This document shows, one piece after another, positions 38,125 through 47,464 of a stretch of 64,000 nucleotides of DNA. The position numbers were made by a program, and so were the translations under genes. Location of the stretch: positions 930,001 through 994,000 of the forward strand of contig NZ_LAZX01000094.1 of assembly GCF_000980895.1 (NCBI RefSeq), written 5' to 3'. This DNA is from Sphingomonas sp. Ag1. Its GTDB lineage: Bacteria; Pseudomonadota; Alphaproteobacteria; Sphingomonadales; Sphingomonadaceae. The number at the start of each line of letters is the position of its first letter. The first letter of the stretch is position 1. The notes under the pieces are model-generated. The model had not been told where the DNA came from. It ran no database searches and saw only the letters and a program-made list of their open reading frames with translations.

Positions 38125-38973
38125 ATGGCCGATCCCAAACCCGCCACGGGTGCCTCGCCCGCGAAAAAGTCCGAAATGTCGGAGACGATCCGCTTCCTCC
38201 TGAAGCTCGCTCTCGTCGTGTGGATCTTTCGCAGCTTCGTCCTCGCGCCCTTCTCGATTCCGTCGGAGTCGATGCTGCCGCGGCTGCTGATCGGCGACTA
38301 TCTGTTCATTTCGAAGTGGAACTACGGTTATTCGCGTTGGTCGATGCCGTTCGGCTTCCCGCCGGTACCCGGACGCCTGTTTCCCCATACGCCAGAACGC
38401 GGCGACGTGGTCGTTTTCCGATCCAAGGGCGCTGACGATCATGACGTGATCAAGCGGGTGATTGGCCTTCCCGGCGACACGGTGCAGATGCGCGGGGGCC
38501 GTCTGGTCCTGAACGGTCAGGCGATCCCGAAGCAGCGGGTGGCCGACTTCGTCCTGCCGCTCTCGCCCAATTTCACCACGCGCGAATGCGAGGCGGATTT
38601 CGTCAAGAATGACGTGCAGGGACCGACCTGCCGCATTCCGCGCTACCGCGAAACGCTGCCGGGCGGGCGCAGCTATTATGTGCTCGACCAGCATTACATC
38701 CCCGATGCCGACGACACGGGCGTCTACACGGTGCCTGAGGGTCACGTCTTCCTGATGGGCGACAACCGCGACGACTCCGCCGACAGCCGCTTCCCCGCGG
38801 CAGAGGAAGCACTGCCGGGCCAGGTGCAGGGCATGGGCTTCATCCCGATGGAGCGGGTCGAGGGCAAGGCGCTGGTGATCTTCTGGTCGACCGACGGCTC
38901 GGCAAATTGGCTGCTGCCATGGACGTGGTTCACCGCGGCGCGGTGGGATCGACTGGGCGGCGGCTTTGAGTGA
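38125..38973 (+). CDS. lepB: Signal peptidase I
   Basis: 282 residues from the ATG at 38125; a start at 38176 (MSETIRF) would leave just the membrane domain. One N-terminal TM is followed by box B with Ser (FSIPSESMLPRLL), box D with Lys (DDHDVIKRVIGLPGD) and box E (GDNRDDSADSR): the Ser-Lys dyad. It cleaves signal peptides at the periplasmic face. Its stop overlaps the rnc start, the conserved lepB-rnc-era order. Confidence 0.96.
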   Translation: MADPKPATGASPAKKSEMSETIRFLLKLALVVWIFRSFVLAPFSIPSESMLPRLLIGDYLFISKWNYGYSRWSMPFGFPPVPGRLFPHTPERGDVVVFRSKGADDHDVIKRVIGLPGDTVQMRGGRLVLNGQAIPKQRVADFVLPLSPNFTTRECEADFVKNDVQGPTCRIPRYRETLPGGRSYYVLDQHYIPDADDTGVYTVPEGHVFLMGDNRDDSADSRFPAAEEALPGQVQGMGFIPMERVEGKALVIFWSTDGSANWLLPWTWFTAARWDRLGGGFE

Positions 38974-39655
38974 CCTCAGGCAATGGATCACCGACAATTT
39001 CGGTGAATCCCCCCAGGATCTGAAGCTCTGGGAACGCGCGCTCACCCATGCGAGCCGCGGCGACGTGCACTATGAACGCTTGGAATTTCTGGGTGATCGC
39101 GTGCTCGGCCTCGCGATGGCCGAATGGCTGTTCGATGAGTTCCCGGATGAGCCCGAAGGCGCGCTGTCGAAGCGTCTGAACGCGCTCGTCTCGGGCATCG
39201 TGTGCGCCGACATTGCTCGCGAAATCGGCGTGCAGGCGCATCTCAGGCTCGGCAAGCAGGCGCGCGACGATGGGGCGAGCGACAGCGACAATATTCTGGG
39301 CGACGTCATGGAAGCGCTGCTCGGCACGCTGTTCCGCGAACGCGGTCTTGATCCTGCCCGCGCGGTCGTCCGGCGGCTCTGGGCTTCGCGGCTCCATGCC
39401 GAAGCCGTTGCGCCGCAGCATCCCAAGTCGGCACTGCAGGAATGGGCGGCGGCAAATAATCGCAAGCCGCCGGTCTATGAGGTGGTCGACCGGTCCGGAC
39501 CGGGGCATGCGCCGCGCTTCACGATCCGGGTGACGATCCCGAAACTCGCCGAGGCAGTCGCCGACGGGGGCAGCAAGCAGGAGGCGGAAACCCATGCCGC
39601 ACGCACCCTGCTGAAGGAGCTGACGGCGGCCGCGCCGAAGCGCAAGAAGGCCTAG
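38966..39655 (+). CDS. rnc: Ribonuclease III
   Basis: 229 residues. The TTG start at 38966 overlaps the lepB end, and the next in-frame ATG falls inside the RNase domain. It has the signature YERLEFLGDRVLGL, the second acidic cluster DVMEALLGTLF, and the dsRNA-binding domain at about 155-220 (KSALQEWAAANNRKPPVYEVV). It processes rRNA and mRNA duplexes. Confidence 0.96.
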   Translation: MSDLRQWITDNFGESPQDLKLWERALTHASRGDVHYERLEFLGDRVLGLAMAEWLFDEFPDEPEGALSKRLNALVSGIVCADIAREIGVQAHLRLGKQARDDGASDSDNILGDVMEALLGTLFRERGLDPARAVVRRLWASRLHAEAVAPQHPKSALQEWAAANNRKPPVYEVVDRSGPGHAPRFTIRVTIPKLAEAVADGGSKQEAETHAARTLLKELTAAAPKRKKA

Positions 39656-39750
39656 GATCGGCCGCCCGCCGGCCTGCCTGCGGAGCGCTACGGCCTCGAC
39701 GCTGACCGTCGCGGCCAGTATGGCGATGGCGAAGAATGCAAGGAATGACC

Positions 39751-40641
39751 ATGACCCGTTGCGGCCTTGTTGCCGTGCTCGGCGCCCCGAACGCCGGCAA
39801 GTCCACCCTCGTCAACGCGCTTGTCGGGCAGAAGGTGGCGATCGTGAGTCCGAAGGCGCAGACGACCCGCACGCGGTTGCTGGGCGTCGCGATCGAAGGC
39901 GACACGCAGCTCCTGCTGGTCGATACCCCCGGCATCTTCGATCCCAAGCGCCGGCTCGACCGCGCCATGGTGGCCGCCGCCTGGGGCGGAACGGAAGGCG
40001 CGGACGTCGTTGCGCTGGTGGTCGACGCCAAGGGTGGCCTCGGCCCCAAGGTCACCGACATTGCGGAGCGGATCAAGGACCGGCCCGAGCCCAAGTTCCT
40101 GATCCTCAACAAGGTGGACCTGGCAGACAAGCCCAAGCTGCTGGTCCACGCCGAAAAGCTGAACGCGCTTGTCCCCTTCGCGCAGACCTTCTTCATCAGC
40201 GCGGCGACCGGCGATGGCCTGCCGGAGCTCAAGCATGCGCTGGCCGCCGCCATGCCCGAGGGGCCGTGGCATTTCCCGGAGGACCAGGTGTCCGACGCCA
40301 GCGAGCGGACGCTGGCCGCGGAAGTGACGCGCGAGCAGCTCTACCTCCAGCTCCATGCCGAGCTTCCCTATGCGGCGACGGTGGAGACCGAGAAGTTCAC
40401 CGATCGCGCCGATGGTGCGGCGGAGATCCACCAGCAGATCCTGGTCGAACGGCCGACGCAGCGCGCCATCGTGCTGGGCAAGGGCGGCGCGCGCATCAAG
40501 GAGATCGGGGCCAAGGCACGCGCGGAGCTTGCCGTGCTGCTCGACCGCCCGGTCCACCTCTACCTTCATGTGAAGGTGAAGCCGGGCTGGGACGAGGATC
40601 GCGGGGTCTATCGCGACATCGGGCTCGACTGGGTCGACTGA
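39751..40641 (+). CDS. era: GTPase Era
   Basis: 296 residues from the ATG at 39751 (AAGGA at 39740-39744; ATGs at 39736 and 39745 are alternatives). G1 GAPNAGKST, G3 DTPG, G4 NKVD and the KH domain (VLGKGGARIKEIG) are present. It binds the 3' end of 16S rRNA in 30S assembly. It ends inside the convergent cobB gene: a 34-base overlap of coding sequence. Confidence 0.96.
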   Translation: MTRCGLVAVLGAPNAGKSTLVNALVGQKVAIVSPKAQTTRTRLLGVAIEGDTQLLLVDTPGIFDPKRRLDRAMVAAAWGGTEGADVVALVVDAKGGLGPKVTDIAERIKDRPEPKFLILNKVDLADKPKLLVHAEKLNALVPFAQTFFISAATGDGLPELKHALAAAMPEGPWHFPEDQVSDASERTLAAEVTREQLYLQLHAELPYAATVETEKFTDRADGAAEIHQQILVERPTQRAIVLGKGGARIKEIGAKARAELAVLLDRPVHLYLHVKVKPGWDEDRGVYRDIGLDWVD

Positions 40642-41339
40642 CCCGCCAGCAATTCGTCCACCCAGGCCGGCACCAATGTGCTGGCCGGGCCGAGCCTGCT
40701 TTCATCGAACCAGCCGCTGCCGGCGGATTGATCGAGGTTCAGCTCCAGCGTCCGGGCGCCATGATGGTTGGCCAGTTGGACGAAGCCAGCCGCCGGATAC
40801 ACGGCGCCCGACGTGCCGATCGACACAAACAGGTCGCAGGTCGCGATCGCGGCCTCGATCTGCTCCATGCCGTACGGCATTTCCCCGAAGAACACGATGT
40901 CGGGACGCAGGTCCCCCGCTGCGCACGCCGGGCATCGCACCCCCGGCAGCAAGGGATCGGGCCACGCCCGCCGTTCGCCGCAGGCGGGGCACAAGGCGGA
41001 GCGCAGCTCGCCGTGCATGTGCAGCAGGCGCCGCGCCCCGGCACGCTCGTGCAGGTCATCAACATTCTGCGTGACGATCAGCAGATCCCCGCCCCATTCG
41101 GCGTCAAGCCGCGCCAGCGCCTCATGCGCCGCATTGGGCGCCACCGCGTTGAGCGCGGCCCGGCGCAGATCGTAGAACCGATGCACCAGCGCCGGATCGG
41201 CGGCCAGCGCGTCGGGCGTGCAGACATCCTCGACGCGATGCCCTTCCCACAAGCCGCCGGGACCGCGAAAGGTGGCGAGGCCGCTCTCTGCCGAAATCCC
41301 TGCGCCGGTGAGGATCAGGATGCTTCTCTTTTCGTTCAT
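40608..41339 (-). CDS. cobB: NAD-dependent protein deacylase (class III sirtuin)
   Basis: 243 residues from the ATG at 41339. It has the Sir2 core motifs GAGISAESGLATFRG, TQNVDDLHERAG, the catalytic His in HMHGEL, a four-Cys zinc site (CPAC...CPAC), GTSGAVYPAAG and NLD. FYDLRR contains the Y..R pair of class III sirtuins, which favours desuccinylation over simple deacetylation. It overlaps the 3' end of era on the opposite strand. Confidence 0.92.
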   Translation of the reverse strand: MNEKRSILILTGAGISAESGLATFRGPGGLWEGHRVEDVCTPDALAADPALVHRFYDLRRAALNAVAPNAAHEALARLDAEWGGDLLIVTQNVDDLHERAGARRLLHMHGELRSALCPACGERRAWPDPLLPGVRCPACAAGDLRPDIVFFGEMPYGMEQIEAAIATCDLFVSIGTSGAVYPAAGFVQLANHHGARTLELNLDQSAGSGWFDESRLGPASTLVPAWVDELLAGQSTQSSPMSR

Positions 41340-41432
41340 CGGTGGCAGCATAAGCGTTCGGTCCTCGACACGCGACTGCAACCGCCGCGTCCCACTCGAC
41401 GTGCCGGAACAGCAACGATATCGGGAGCCCGC

Positions 41433-41456
41433 ATGAACACCGAAGGACGCGCATGA
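41433..41456 (+). CDS. Seven-codon mini-ORF coupled to dapB
   Basis: ATG at 41433 with its own GGGAG (41423-41427) encodes MNTEGRA and stops at TGA overlapping the dapB ATG (ATGA). The GAAGGA that serves dapB lies inside it. It may be a leader peptide or a translational-coupling element, or chance. It is too short to judge by composition. Confidence 0.35.
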   Translation: MNTEGRA

Positions 41457-42181
41457 CCGCGATCGGAATCTATGGAAGCGAAGGCCGCATGGGGCGCGTG
41501 ATCGCCACCATCGCGGAAGATGAAGGTGCGCGGATCGCGGGCGGCGTCGATGCGGGTGGCGATCCCGTCCCGCTGGCCCATGCAGCGGACGTGCTGGTTG
41601 ATTTCTCCACCCCGGCAGCGCTGGAATCTCATCTCGCCGCCGCCGTCGCCGCGCGCACGCCGATGGTGATCGGCACGACTGGCCTGCTGCCGACGCATCA
41701 CGCCATGATTGACCGCGCGGCGCAGGAGATCGCCGTGCTGCAGACCGGCAATACCTCGCTGGGCGTCACGCTGCTGGGTATCCTGGTGCAGGAAGCCGCG
41801 CAGCGCCTGGGGTCCGACTGGGACATCGAAATCGTCGAGATGCACCACCGGCACAAGGTGGACGCGCCATCCGGCACTGCCGTCTTGCTGGGCGAAGCGG
41901 CGGCGCGTGGGCGCCGCACGACGCTGAACGAGGAGCGGGTCGATGGCCGCGCCGGTCTGGTCGGCGCGCGCACCGAAGGGACGATCGGCTTTTCCTCGCT
42001 GCGCGGCGGCACCGTCGTCGGTGACCATCTGGTGGTGTTCGCCGGCGAGGGTGAGCGGATCGAGCTGGGCCATCGCGGGGAGGATCGATCGATCTTCGCG
42101 CGCGGCGCGGTGAAGGCGGCGCTGTGGCTCGCCGACCGGCCGGCCGGACGCTATTCCATGGCAGAGGTGCTGGGGCTGTGA
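41453..42181 (+). CDS. dapB: 4-hydroxy-tetrahydrodipicolinate reductase
   Basis: 242 residues. NADPH motif GSEGRMGRVI, GTTGL, the catalytic His-Lys stretch EMHHRHKVDAPSGTAVLLGEA and the C-terminal RAVKAALW-like helix are present. It works in the lysine/diaminopimelate pathway. GAAGGA lies five bases before the ATG. nth follows ten bases after its stop. Confidence 0.97.
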   Translation: MTAIGIYGSEGRMGRVIATIAEDEGARIAGGVDAGGDPVPLAHAADVLVDFSTPAALESHLAAAVAARTPMVIGTTGLLPTHHAMIDRAAQEIAVLQTGNTSLGVTLLGILVQEAAQRLGSDWDIEIVEMHHRHKVDAPSGTAVLLGEAAARGRRTTLNEERVDGRAGLVGARTEGTIGFSSLRGGTVVGDHLVVFAGEGERIELGHRGEDRSIFARGAVKAALWLADRPAGRYSMAEVLGL

Positions 42182-42191
42182 CGCCCGCCCG

Positions 42192-42869
42192 ATGAAGCGC
42201 GCCGACGTCTTCGAATTCTTCCGACGGCTGGCGGAGGCGAACCCGCACCCAGAGACGGAGCTTGAATCCGGCAACACCTATCAGTTGCTGGTCGCGGTGG
42301 TCCTGTCGGCGCAGGCCACCGATGCCGGAGTCAACAAGGCGACGCGCCGGCTGTTCGCGGAAGTGAAGACGCCGGCGCAAATGCTGGCACTGGGCGAAGA
42401 GGGGCTGCGCGAGCACATCAAGACGATCGGCCTGTTCAACGCGAAGGCGAAGAACGTCATCGCGCTGAGCCAGGCGCTGGTCGACCAGCACGGCGGCGAG
42501 GTGCCGGCGGATCGCGAGGCGCTGGAGCAGCTTGCCGGGGTCGGTCGCAAGACCGCCAATGTGGTGATGAACGTCGCGTTCGGCGCGGAGACCTTCGCCG
42601 TCGATACCCATATCTTTCGCGTCGGTAATCGCACCGGGCTCGCCAAGGGCAAGACGCCGCTCGCCGTCGAGCTGAAGCTGGAAAAGGTGGTGCCGCAGCC
42701 ATTCCGCCTCCACGCTCACCACTGGCTGATCCTGCACGGGCGCTACATCTGCAAGGCACGCAAGCCCGAATGCTGGCGCTGCCCGGTGGCGGACCTGTGC
42801 GCGTTCCGGCCCAAGACCCCGGCACCCGCAGCGCCGCCCAGCAAGGTGGCTGCGGCGACCGCCCCCTGA
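42192..42869 (+). CDS. nth: Endonuclease III
   Basis: 225 residues. The HhH motif contains the catalytic Lys (LAGVGRKTANVV), the Asp is in VDTHIFRVGNRTG, and the 4Fe-4S cluster ligands are spaced C-x6-C-x2-C-x5-C (CKARKPECWRCPVADLC). A Pro/Ala tail extends past the cluster. This base-excision DNA glycosylase/lyase removes oxidised pyrimidines. It is likely cotranscribed with dapB. Confidence 0.97.
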   Translation: MKRADVFEFFRRLAEANPHPETELESGNTYQLLVAVVLSAQATDAGVNKATRRLFAEVKTPAQMLALGEEGLREHIKTIGLFNAKAKNVIALSQALVDQHGGEVPADREALEQLAGVGRKTANVVMNVAFGAETFAVDTHIFRVGNRTGLAKGKTPLAVELKLEKVVPQPFRLHAHHWLILHGRYICKARKPECWRCPVADLCAFRPKTPAPAAPPSKVAAATAP

Positions 42870-42870
42870 A

Positions 42871-43635
42871 TCAGGAGGCGAAGGCCGCCTTCAGCCGCTT
42901 GCGTAGCCGGCCGGGCATGAAGCGGCGGGCGAAATGCGCCTGCCGGCCAGCCTTGCCGACGATATATTCGCGCTCGCTGCCATGCGCCGCCTGCCACACC
43001 ATCTCGGCCGCTTCCTCCACGGTATAGACGGGTGAATTGCCGATCGCGTCGCGGATCGTCTGGTTGCTGCCCTTCGACCCCGCGTCGAGGATCGGCGTCT
43101 CCACGTAGAACGGCATGACGCAAGTGACGTCGACGCGATGCCGGCTCCATTCGGCGTCGAGCGCCTCGGTCAGACCGCGCACCGCGTGCTTGGTGGCCGA
43201 ATAGACCGCGAGGCCGGGCGATCCGACGATGCCGGCGACCGACGCCACGTTGACCAGCCGGCTGCCGCGCGTCGCCTTCAGGTGCGGCAGGGCGGCATAG
43301 GCACCGTTGACCACGCCCTTGACGTTGATGTCGATCTGCAGGTCGCTTTCGTCGGGGGTCACATCCTCGAACATGCCGTAGCGCGCGATCCCCGCATTGT
43401 TCAGGAGGATGTCGAGGCGACCGGTCGTCCCGACGAACTCCTGCAGCGCACTGCGCCATTGGCCCCGGTCGCGCACGTCGAGCGGATAGGTGGAGAGGTT
43501 CAATTCTTCGGCGGCGCGGCGCATCCCGATCTCGTCAATGTCGCCGATCCCGACCGTCCACCCTTCGCGGGCAAAGCGCCGTGCCGCCGCTAGACCGATC
43601 CCCGACGCGCCGCCAGTGATGAAGATCGAACGCAT
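42871..43635 (-). CDS. SDR family oxidoreductase
   Basis: 254 residues from the ATG at 43635. TGGASGIG at the start, NNAG, catalytic YSATKHA and a C-terminal basic extension (RRFMPGRLRKRLKAAF) are present. The same frame is open upstream through a Gly-Thr-coding hexamer repeat to 43839; that extension is unlikely to be real. It lies last in the FMO/acyl-CoA dehydrogenase row on the minus strand. The substrate is unknown. Confidence 0.85.
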   Translation of the reverse strand: MRSIFITGGASGIGLAAARRFAREGWTVGIGDIDEIGMRRAAEELNLSTYPLDVRDRGQWRSALQEFVGTTGRLDILLNNAGIARYGMFEDVTPDESDLQIDINVKGVVNGAYAALPHLKATRGSRLVNVASVAGIVGSPGLAVYSATKHAVRGLTEALDAEWSRHRVDVTCVMPFYVETPILDAGSKGSNQTIRDAIGNSPVYTVEEAAEMVWQAAHGSEREYIVGKAGRQAHFARRFMPGRLRKRLKAAFAS

Positions 43636-43657
43636 ATCGTGCCTCCCCCGCCCGTTC

Positions 43658-43716
<59 letters not shown>

Positions 43717-43762
43717 CGTGCGATGGCGTGCGGCCCATCGCGCGCGAGCCGCACGCCGTCGC

Positions 43763-44962
43763 CTATCCCGCGCGGACCTCCCGAAAGGGGATCGTCCGAT
43801 CGACTTCCGGCTCCTTCGGCAGCCCCAGCACGCGCTCACCGATGATGTTGCGCTGGATCTGGTCGGTGCCGCCGCCGATGGAGGTGAAATAGGCGTTCAG
43901 CGTGAGGAAGTTGGCGTCCTCCGCGCGCGGATGATCGGGCCCTTCGAGCAGGCTTTCCGCGCCCAGCAACATGGTGCGCACGCGTGCCTCCTCATGCAGG
44001 ATGCGGCTCATCGCCAGCTTGCCCAGCGACATGATCGGCGACGAGGTGCCCTGTGCCAGTTCCGCCTTGGCGCGCTGCGTATTCAGCTTGTTGAGCGCTC
44101 GCCAGGCGATGACCTGCGCCACGTCCTGCCGCACGACCGGGTCGGCGAGCCGCCCCGCCTCCCGCGCGAGGCCGAGCAGCGCATGATCACCCTTCGGCCC
44201 GCCAGCGCGGGATCGCGGGCCGCGCGCCGCATCGCCCATGACCGACCGCTCATAGGCGAGCGCCGTCTGCAGCACGCCCCAGCCGCCATTCAGCGGCCCC
44301 AGAAGGTTCTCCTCCGGCACGAAGGCGTCGGTGATGAACACCTCGTTGAAATGCGCCTCGTCGGTGATCTGCCGCAGCGGGCGCACCTCGACGCCCTCCT
44401 GCCGCATCGGCAGGAAGAAGAAGCTGATGCCGCGATGCTTGGGCACGTCCCAGTCGGTGCGGGCGATCAGCATGCCGTAATCGGCAACCGCGGCGCCCGA
44501 GGTCCACACCTTCTGCCCGGTGACCCGCCAGCCGCCCTCGACCTTTTCCGCGCGCGTGCGGACGGCGGCCAGATCGGAGCCCGCGCCCGGCTCCGAATAG
44601 AGGAGGCACATGCCGACCTCCCCGGCGAGCAGTTGCGGCACGATCTTGCGCTTGAAGCTGTCGGTCGCGTGGGCGAGCGCGGTGTTGGCCCACAGGTTCG
44701 ACCGGTCCTGCCCCGCGCCCGGTGCGCCGGCCGCGGCAAAGGCGCGCTCGACAATGCGGGCCTGTTCGTTCGACAGCCCTCGCCCGCCCCATTCGGGCGC
44801 CCAGCGCGGCACGGCCCAGCCGGCGTCGCGCACCTTGGCCAGCCATTTGCTGCGCGGATCGCGGCCGAAACTTTCGTGGTGGGCGGGAAGCCCGGTCCAG
44901 TGCGCGGCGAGCCACGCCTCCACCTCCGCGCGCAGATCGTCGTTCGTCACGTCGTCGCTCAT
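43763..44962 (-). CDS. Acyl-CoA dehydrogenase (large subunit of a pair)
   Basis: 399 residues. The FAD and substrate region has YSEPGAGSDLAAVRTRA and VTGQKVWTSGA, and the C-terminal IGGGTDQIQRNIIGERVLGLPKEP is the usual FadE ending. Start and upstream stop overlap by four bases (ATGA), so it is coupled to the smaller partner. Two unequal FadE proteins side by side, as here, are typical of heteromeric acyl-CoA dehydrogenases for bulky substrates such as steroid or terpenoid side chains (inferred). Confidence 0.92.
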   Translation of the reverse strand: MSDDVTNDDLRAEVEAWLAAHWTGLPAHHESFGRDPRSKWLAKVRDAGWAVPRWAPEWGGRGLSNEQARIVERAFAAAGAPGAGQDRSNLWANTALAHATDSFKRKIVPQLLAGEVGMCLLYSEPGAGSDLAAVRTRAEKVEGGWRVTGQKVWTSGAAVADYGMLIARTDWDVPKHRGISFFFLPMRQEGVEVRPLRQITDEAHFNEVFITDAFVPEENLLGPLNGGWGVLQTALAYERSVMGDAARGPRSRAGGPKGDHALLGLAREAGRLADPVVRQDVAQVIAWRALNKLNTQRAKAELAQGTSSPIMSLGKLAMSRILHEEARVRTMLLGAESLLEGPDHPRAEDANFLTLNAYFTSIGGGTDQIQRNIIGERVLGLPKEPEVDRTIPFREVRAG

Positions 44963-46023
44963 GATTGCGCCTCCAGCGCCTGAAGGTAGCGTTCGCGCCA
45001 GACCTGGCTGTCGCCGTAGAGCTGCGCCGCCGATCGCGCGCGCCGGAGATAGAGATGCGCCGGATGCTCCCAGGTGAAGGCGATGCCGCCGTGCATCTGG
45101 ATGCCGTCCTTCGCCACGCGGACAAAGGCGTCGGCGCAGGCGAAGGCCGCGAGCGCGATGGCGGCGTCCTTCGTCTCCGTCCGCTCGGCCAGCTGGCGCG
45201 CGGCGTCTCGCGCGGCGGAGGTGGCGGACTCGCTTTCGAGCAACAGGTCGGCGGCCATATGCTTGATCGCTTGGAAGCTGCCGATTGCGCGGCCGAACTG
45301 ATGCCGCTCCGTGGCATAGGCGACCGTCATTTCCAGTATCCGTCGGGCGCCCCCGGCCTGCTCACCGGCGAGCGCCACGAGCGCGATGTCCTTCGCCGCG
45401 GCGATCCGCGCGGCATCCGACACCAGCTCAGCCGGGCCGTGGAACGTCACGTCGGCCACGCGGCGGGTGCGGTCGAACACCGGCAGCGGGGTGACAGTCA
45501 TGGCATCGCGCGCGACCGCGACTATCTGGTCATCGCAGACGACGAACACCGTGTCGGCAATGGCGGCGTCCGGCACGAAGCGGGCGACGCCGGTCAGCCG
45601 CTCCCCATTCCAGGCGACCGTGCTATGCCCTGCCCAGTCGTGCCGCCCGGCAAAGGCAACCGCCGCAATGCACGATCCGGTGGCGAGCCCCGGCCAGTCG
45701 GGACACAAAGTGGCGGCAATCGCGGACGAGATGATCGGGGCGGGCAACAGCGCGGCGCCGACCTCTTCCATCACCAGTTCAAGCTCGATCGGGCCAAGCC
45801 CGGTGCCGCCCGCCTCTGCGGGGACCAGCAAGCCCGGCAGGCCCAGATCGCACAGGGCGCGCCACAGCGCCGGATCGTGCCCGCTCTCGCTGTCCATGAT
45901 CCGGCGCACGTCCTGCTCGGTGCACCGCTCCGCCAGCAGTCGCCGCACCGTATCGACCAACGCCGCCCGCTCGCCTGCATCGAGCGCGACCGGCGCGGCC
46001 GCACGCACCAACGTGTCGGTCAT
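44959..46023 (-). CDS. Acyl-CoA dehydrogenase family protein (small partner)
   Basis: 354 residues. It aligns with acyl-CoA dehydrogenases in the middle helices (GELEL..EEVGAALLPAP pattern and QFGRAIGSFQAIKHMAADL) and at the end with QMHGGIAFTWEHPAHLYLRRA. It is shorter than a normal FadE, suggesting a degenerate subunit that pairs with the larger one. Overlap with both neighbours (ATGA) supports an operon FMO - this - larger FadE. Confidence 0.88.
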   Translation of the reverse strand: MTDTLVRAAAPVALDAGERAALVDTVRRLLAERCTEQDVRRIMDSESGHDPALWRALCDLGLPGLLVPAEAGGTGLGPIELELVMEEVGAALLPAPIISSAIAATLCPDWPGLATGSCIAAVAFAGRHDWAGHSTVAWNGERLTGVARFVPDAAIADTVFVVCDDQIVAVARDAMTVTPLPVFDRTRRVADVTFHGPAELVSDAARIAAAKDIALVALAGEQAGGARRILEMTVAYATERHQFGRAIGSFQAIKHMAADLLLESESATSAARDAARQLAERTETKDAAIALAAFACADAFVRVAKDGIQMHGGIAFTWEHPAHLYLRRARSAAQLYGDSQVWRERYLQALEAQS

Positions 46024-47357
46024 GCCGCAATCCTGCCCGTGCGGGCCTTGGCGCGCCGCTCGCCCTTGGCGATCTCCTTGTGGAGATCGGCGACGTAGCG
46101 CGCGAAATCGACCTGGATCGTGTGGCGCGTGGACTGGTAGTAATCGCCCAGCTCCACCGCCTCATCCTCGGCAGTAATGCGGCGCATGTCCTCGACGCTG
46201 GGCAAGGCGTAGCGGCCAGCGAGGAAGGCGCCCGCCAGCTTCGACTGCTGCTCGGCGAAATTGACCAGCGTCGGCAGCGGCTGGGCAAGGCCCATGAAGA
46301 ACAAGTCGTCGATGCCCGGGATCACCATGCGCTTGAACAACGGGAACCGGTTCTGCGCGTCGGGGAGCAGCGCCGGATCGTCGAAGAACGGGAAGCTGAT
46401 GCGGTAGCCCGTGGCGTAGATGATCGCGTCCACATCCTCGACGCTGTCATCATCGAAGCGGACACGTGTGCCCTCCAGCGCCTTGATATTGGGCTTGAAC
46501 TTGATGTCGCCGCAGCTTGCCCGGGTCAGGAACTCGCCCGAGACGCTGGGGTGCGCGTCGAGCGGCTCGTGGTCGGGCTTGGGCAGGCCATAATCCTCCA
46601 TTCGCCCGACCAGTTTCTTGATCGCGCGGCGGGCCAGCGCCTTGCCGAGCTTGCGCGGCATCCAGGTAGGCATGGCGGATTTGTCCATCGGCTTGCCGCC
46701 CGCCATCTTGGGCAGCACCCACACGCCGCGGCGGGCCGACACCCACAGATTCTTCGCCAGGTGCCGCTGCGACAATTCGCTCGCCACATCCATGGCCGAA
46801 TTGCCCATGCCCACGACGACGACGTTCTTGCCGCGCAGGTCGACCGGATCATAGGGATCGCGATAGCTGTGAACGTGGAAGTGCGGCCGATCGAACGTGC
46901 CGGGATATTCCGGCACGTTGGGGTCCCAGTGATGGCCGTTGCAGACGAACAGCACATCGTAGCTTCGCGTCTCGCCGGTGGACAGGGTGACGTCCCAGCC
47001 GCCGCGGGGGCGCCGCGACGCGCGTGTCACCTCGGTATTGAACGTGATCTGCCGACGCAGGTCAAAATGATCGACATAGTCGCGGAAATACTGGCAAAGC
47101 TGCGCGTGGCTGGGGAAATCGGGCCAGTCGGCCGGGACCGCATAATCCTCAAACGCGAGCCGCCATTTCGACGTGTCGATGTGCAGCGACTGGTAGCAGG
47201 CCGACCGGCCGTTGGGATTACGATAATACCAGTTGCCGCCGATATCGTCCGACATCTCGAAACAGTCGAACGAGATCCCTTCATCCTGCAACCGCTTCGC
47301 CGTCGTGAACCCCGAGCAGCCGGCACCGATGATGCAGGCGCGCTTGCTAGTCGTCAT
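46020..47357 (-). CDS. Flavin-containing monooxygenase
   Basis: 445 residues. FAD motif GAGCSGFTTAKRLQDEGI, an FMO identifying sequence of the form YPGTFDRPHFHVHSY and a second Rossmann motif GMGNSAMDVA for NADPH are present. It could hydroxylate or carry out Baeyer-Villiger oxidation on a ketone or heteroatom. It is first in the minus-strand row with the two acyl-CoA dehydrogenases, so it likely starts a catabolic route. Confidence 0.88.
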   Translation of the reverse strand: MTTSKRACIIGAGCSGFTTAKRLQDEGISFDCFEMSDDIGGNWYYRNPNGRSACYQSLHIDTSKWRLAFEDYAVPADWPDFPSHAQLCQYFRDYVDHFDLRRQITFNTEVTRASRRPRGGWDVTLSTGETRSYDVLFVCNGHHWDPNVPEYPGTFDRPHFHVHSYRDPYDPVDLRGKNVVVVGMGNSAMDVASELSQRHLAKNLWVSARRGVWVLPKMAGGKPMDKSAMPTWMPRKLGKALARRAIKKLVGRMEDYGLPKPDHEPLDAHPSVSGEFLTRASCGDIKFKPNIKALEGTRVRFDDDSVEDVDAIIYATGYRISFPFFDDPALLPDAQNRFPLFKRMVIPGIDDLFFMGLAQPLPTLVNFAEQQSKLAGAFLAGRYALPSVEDMRRITAEDEAVELGDYYQSTRHTIQVDFARYVADLHKEIAKGERRAKARTGRIAA

Positions 47358-47464
47358 TTCCCTCTCCCCGGCTGCTCTTTCCCGGCAGCCATAACGAAAG
47401 TTATGATGGCCTGAAGCGGAGGCCGAATCAACAGGCGCCGGCGGAAGAGGATGCAGGGGAGAGG

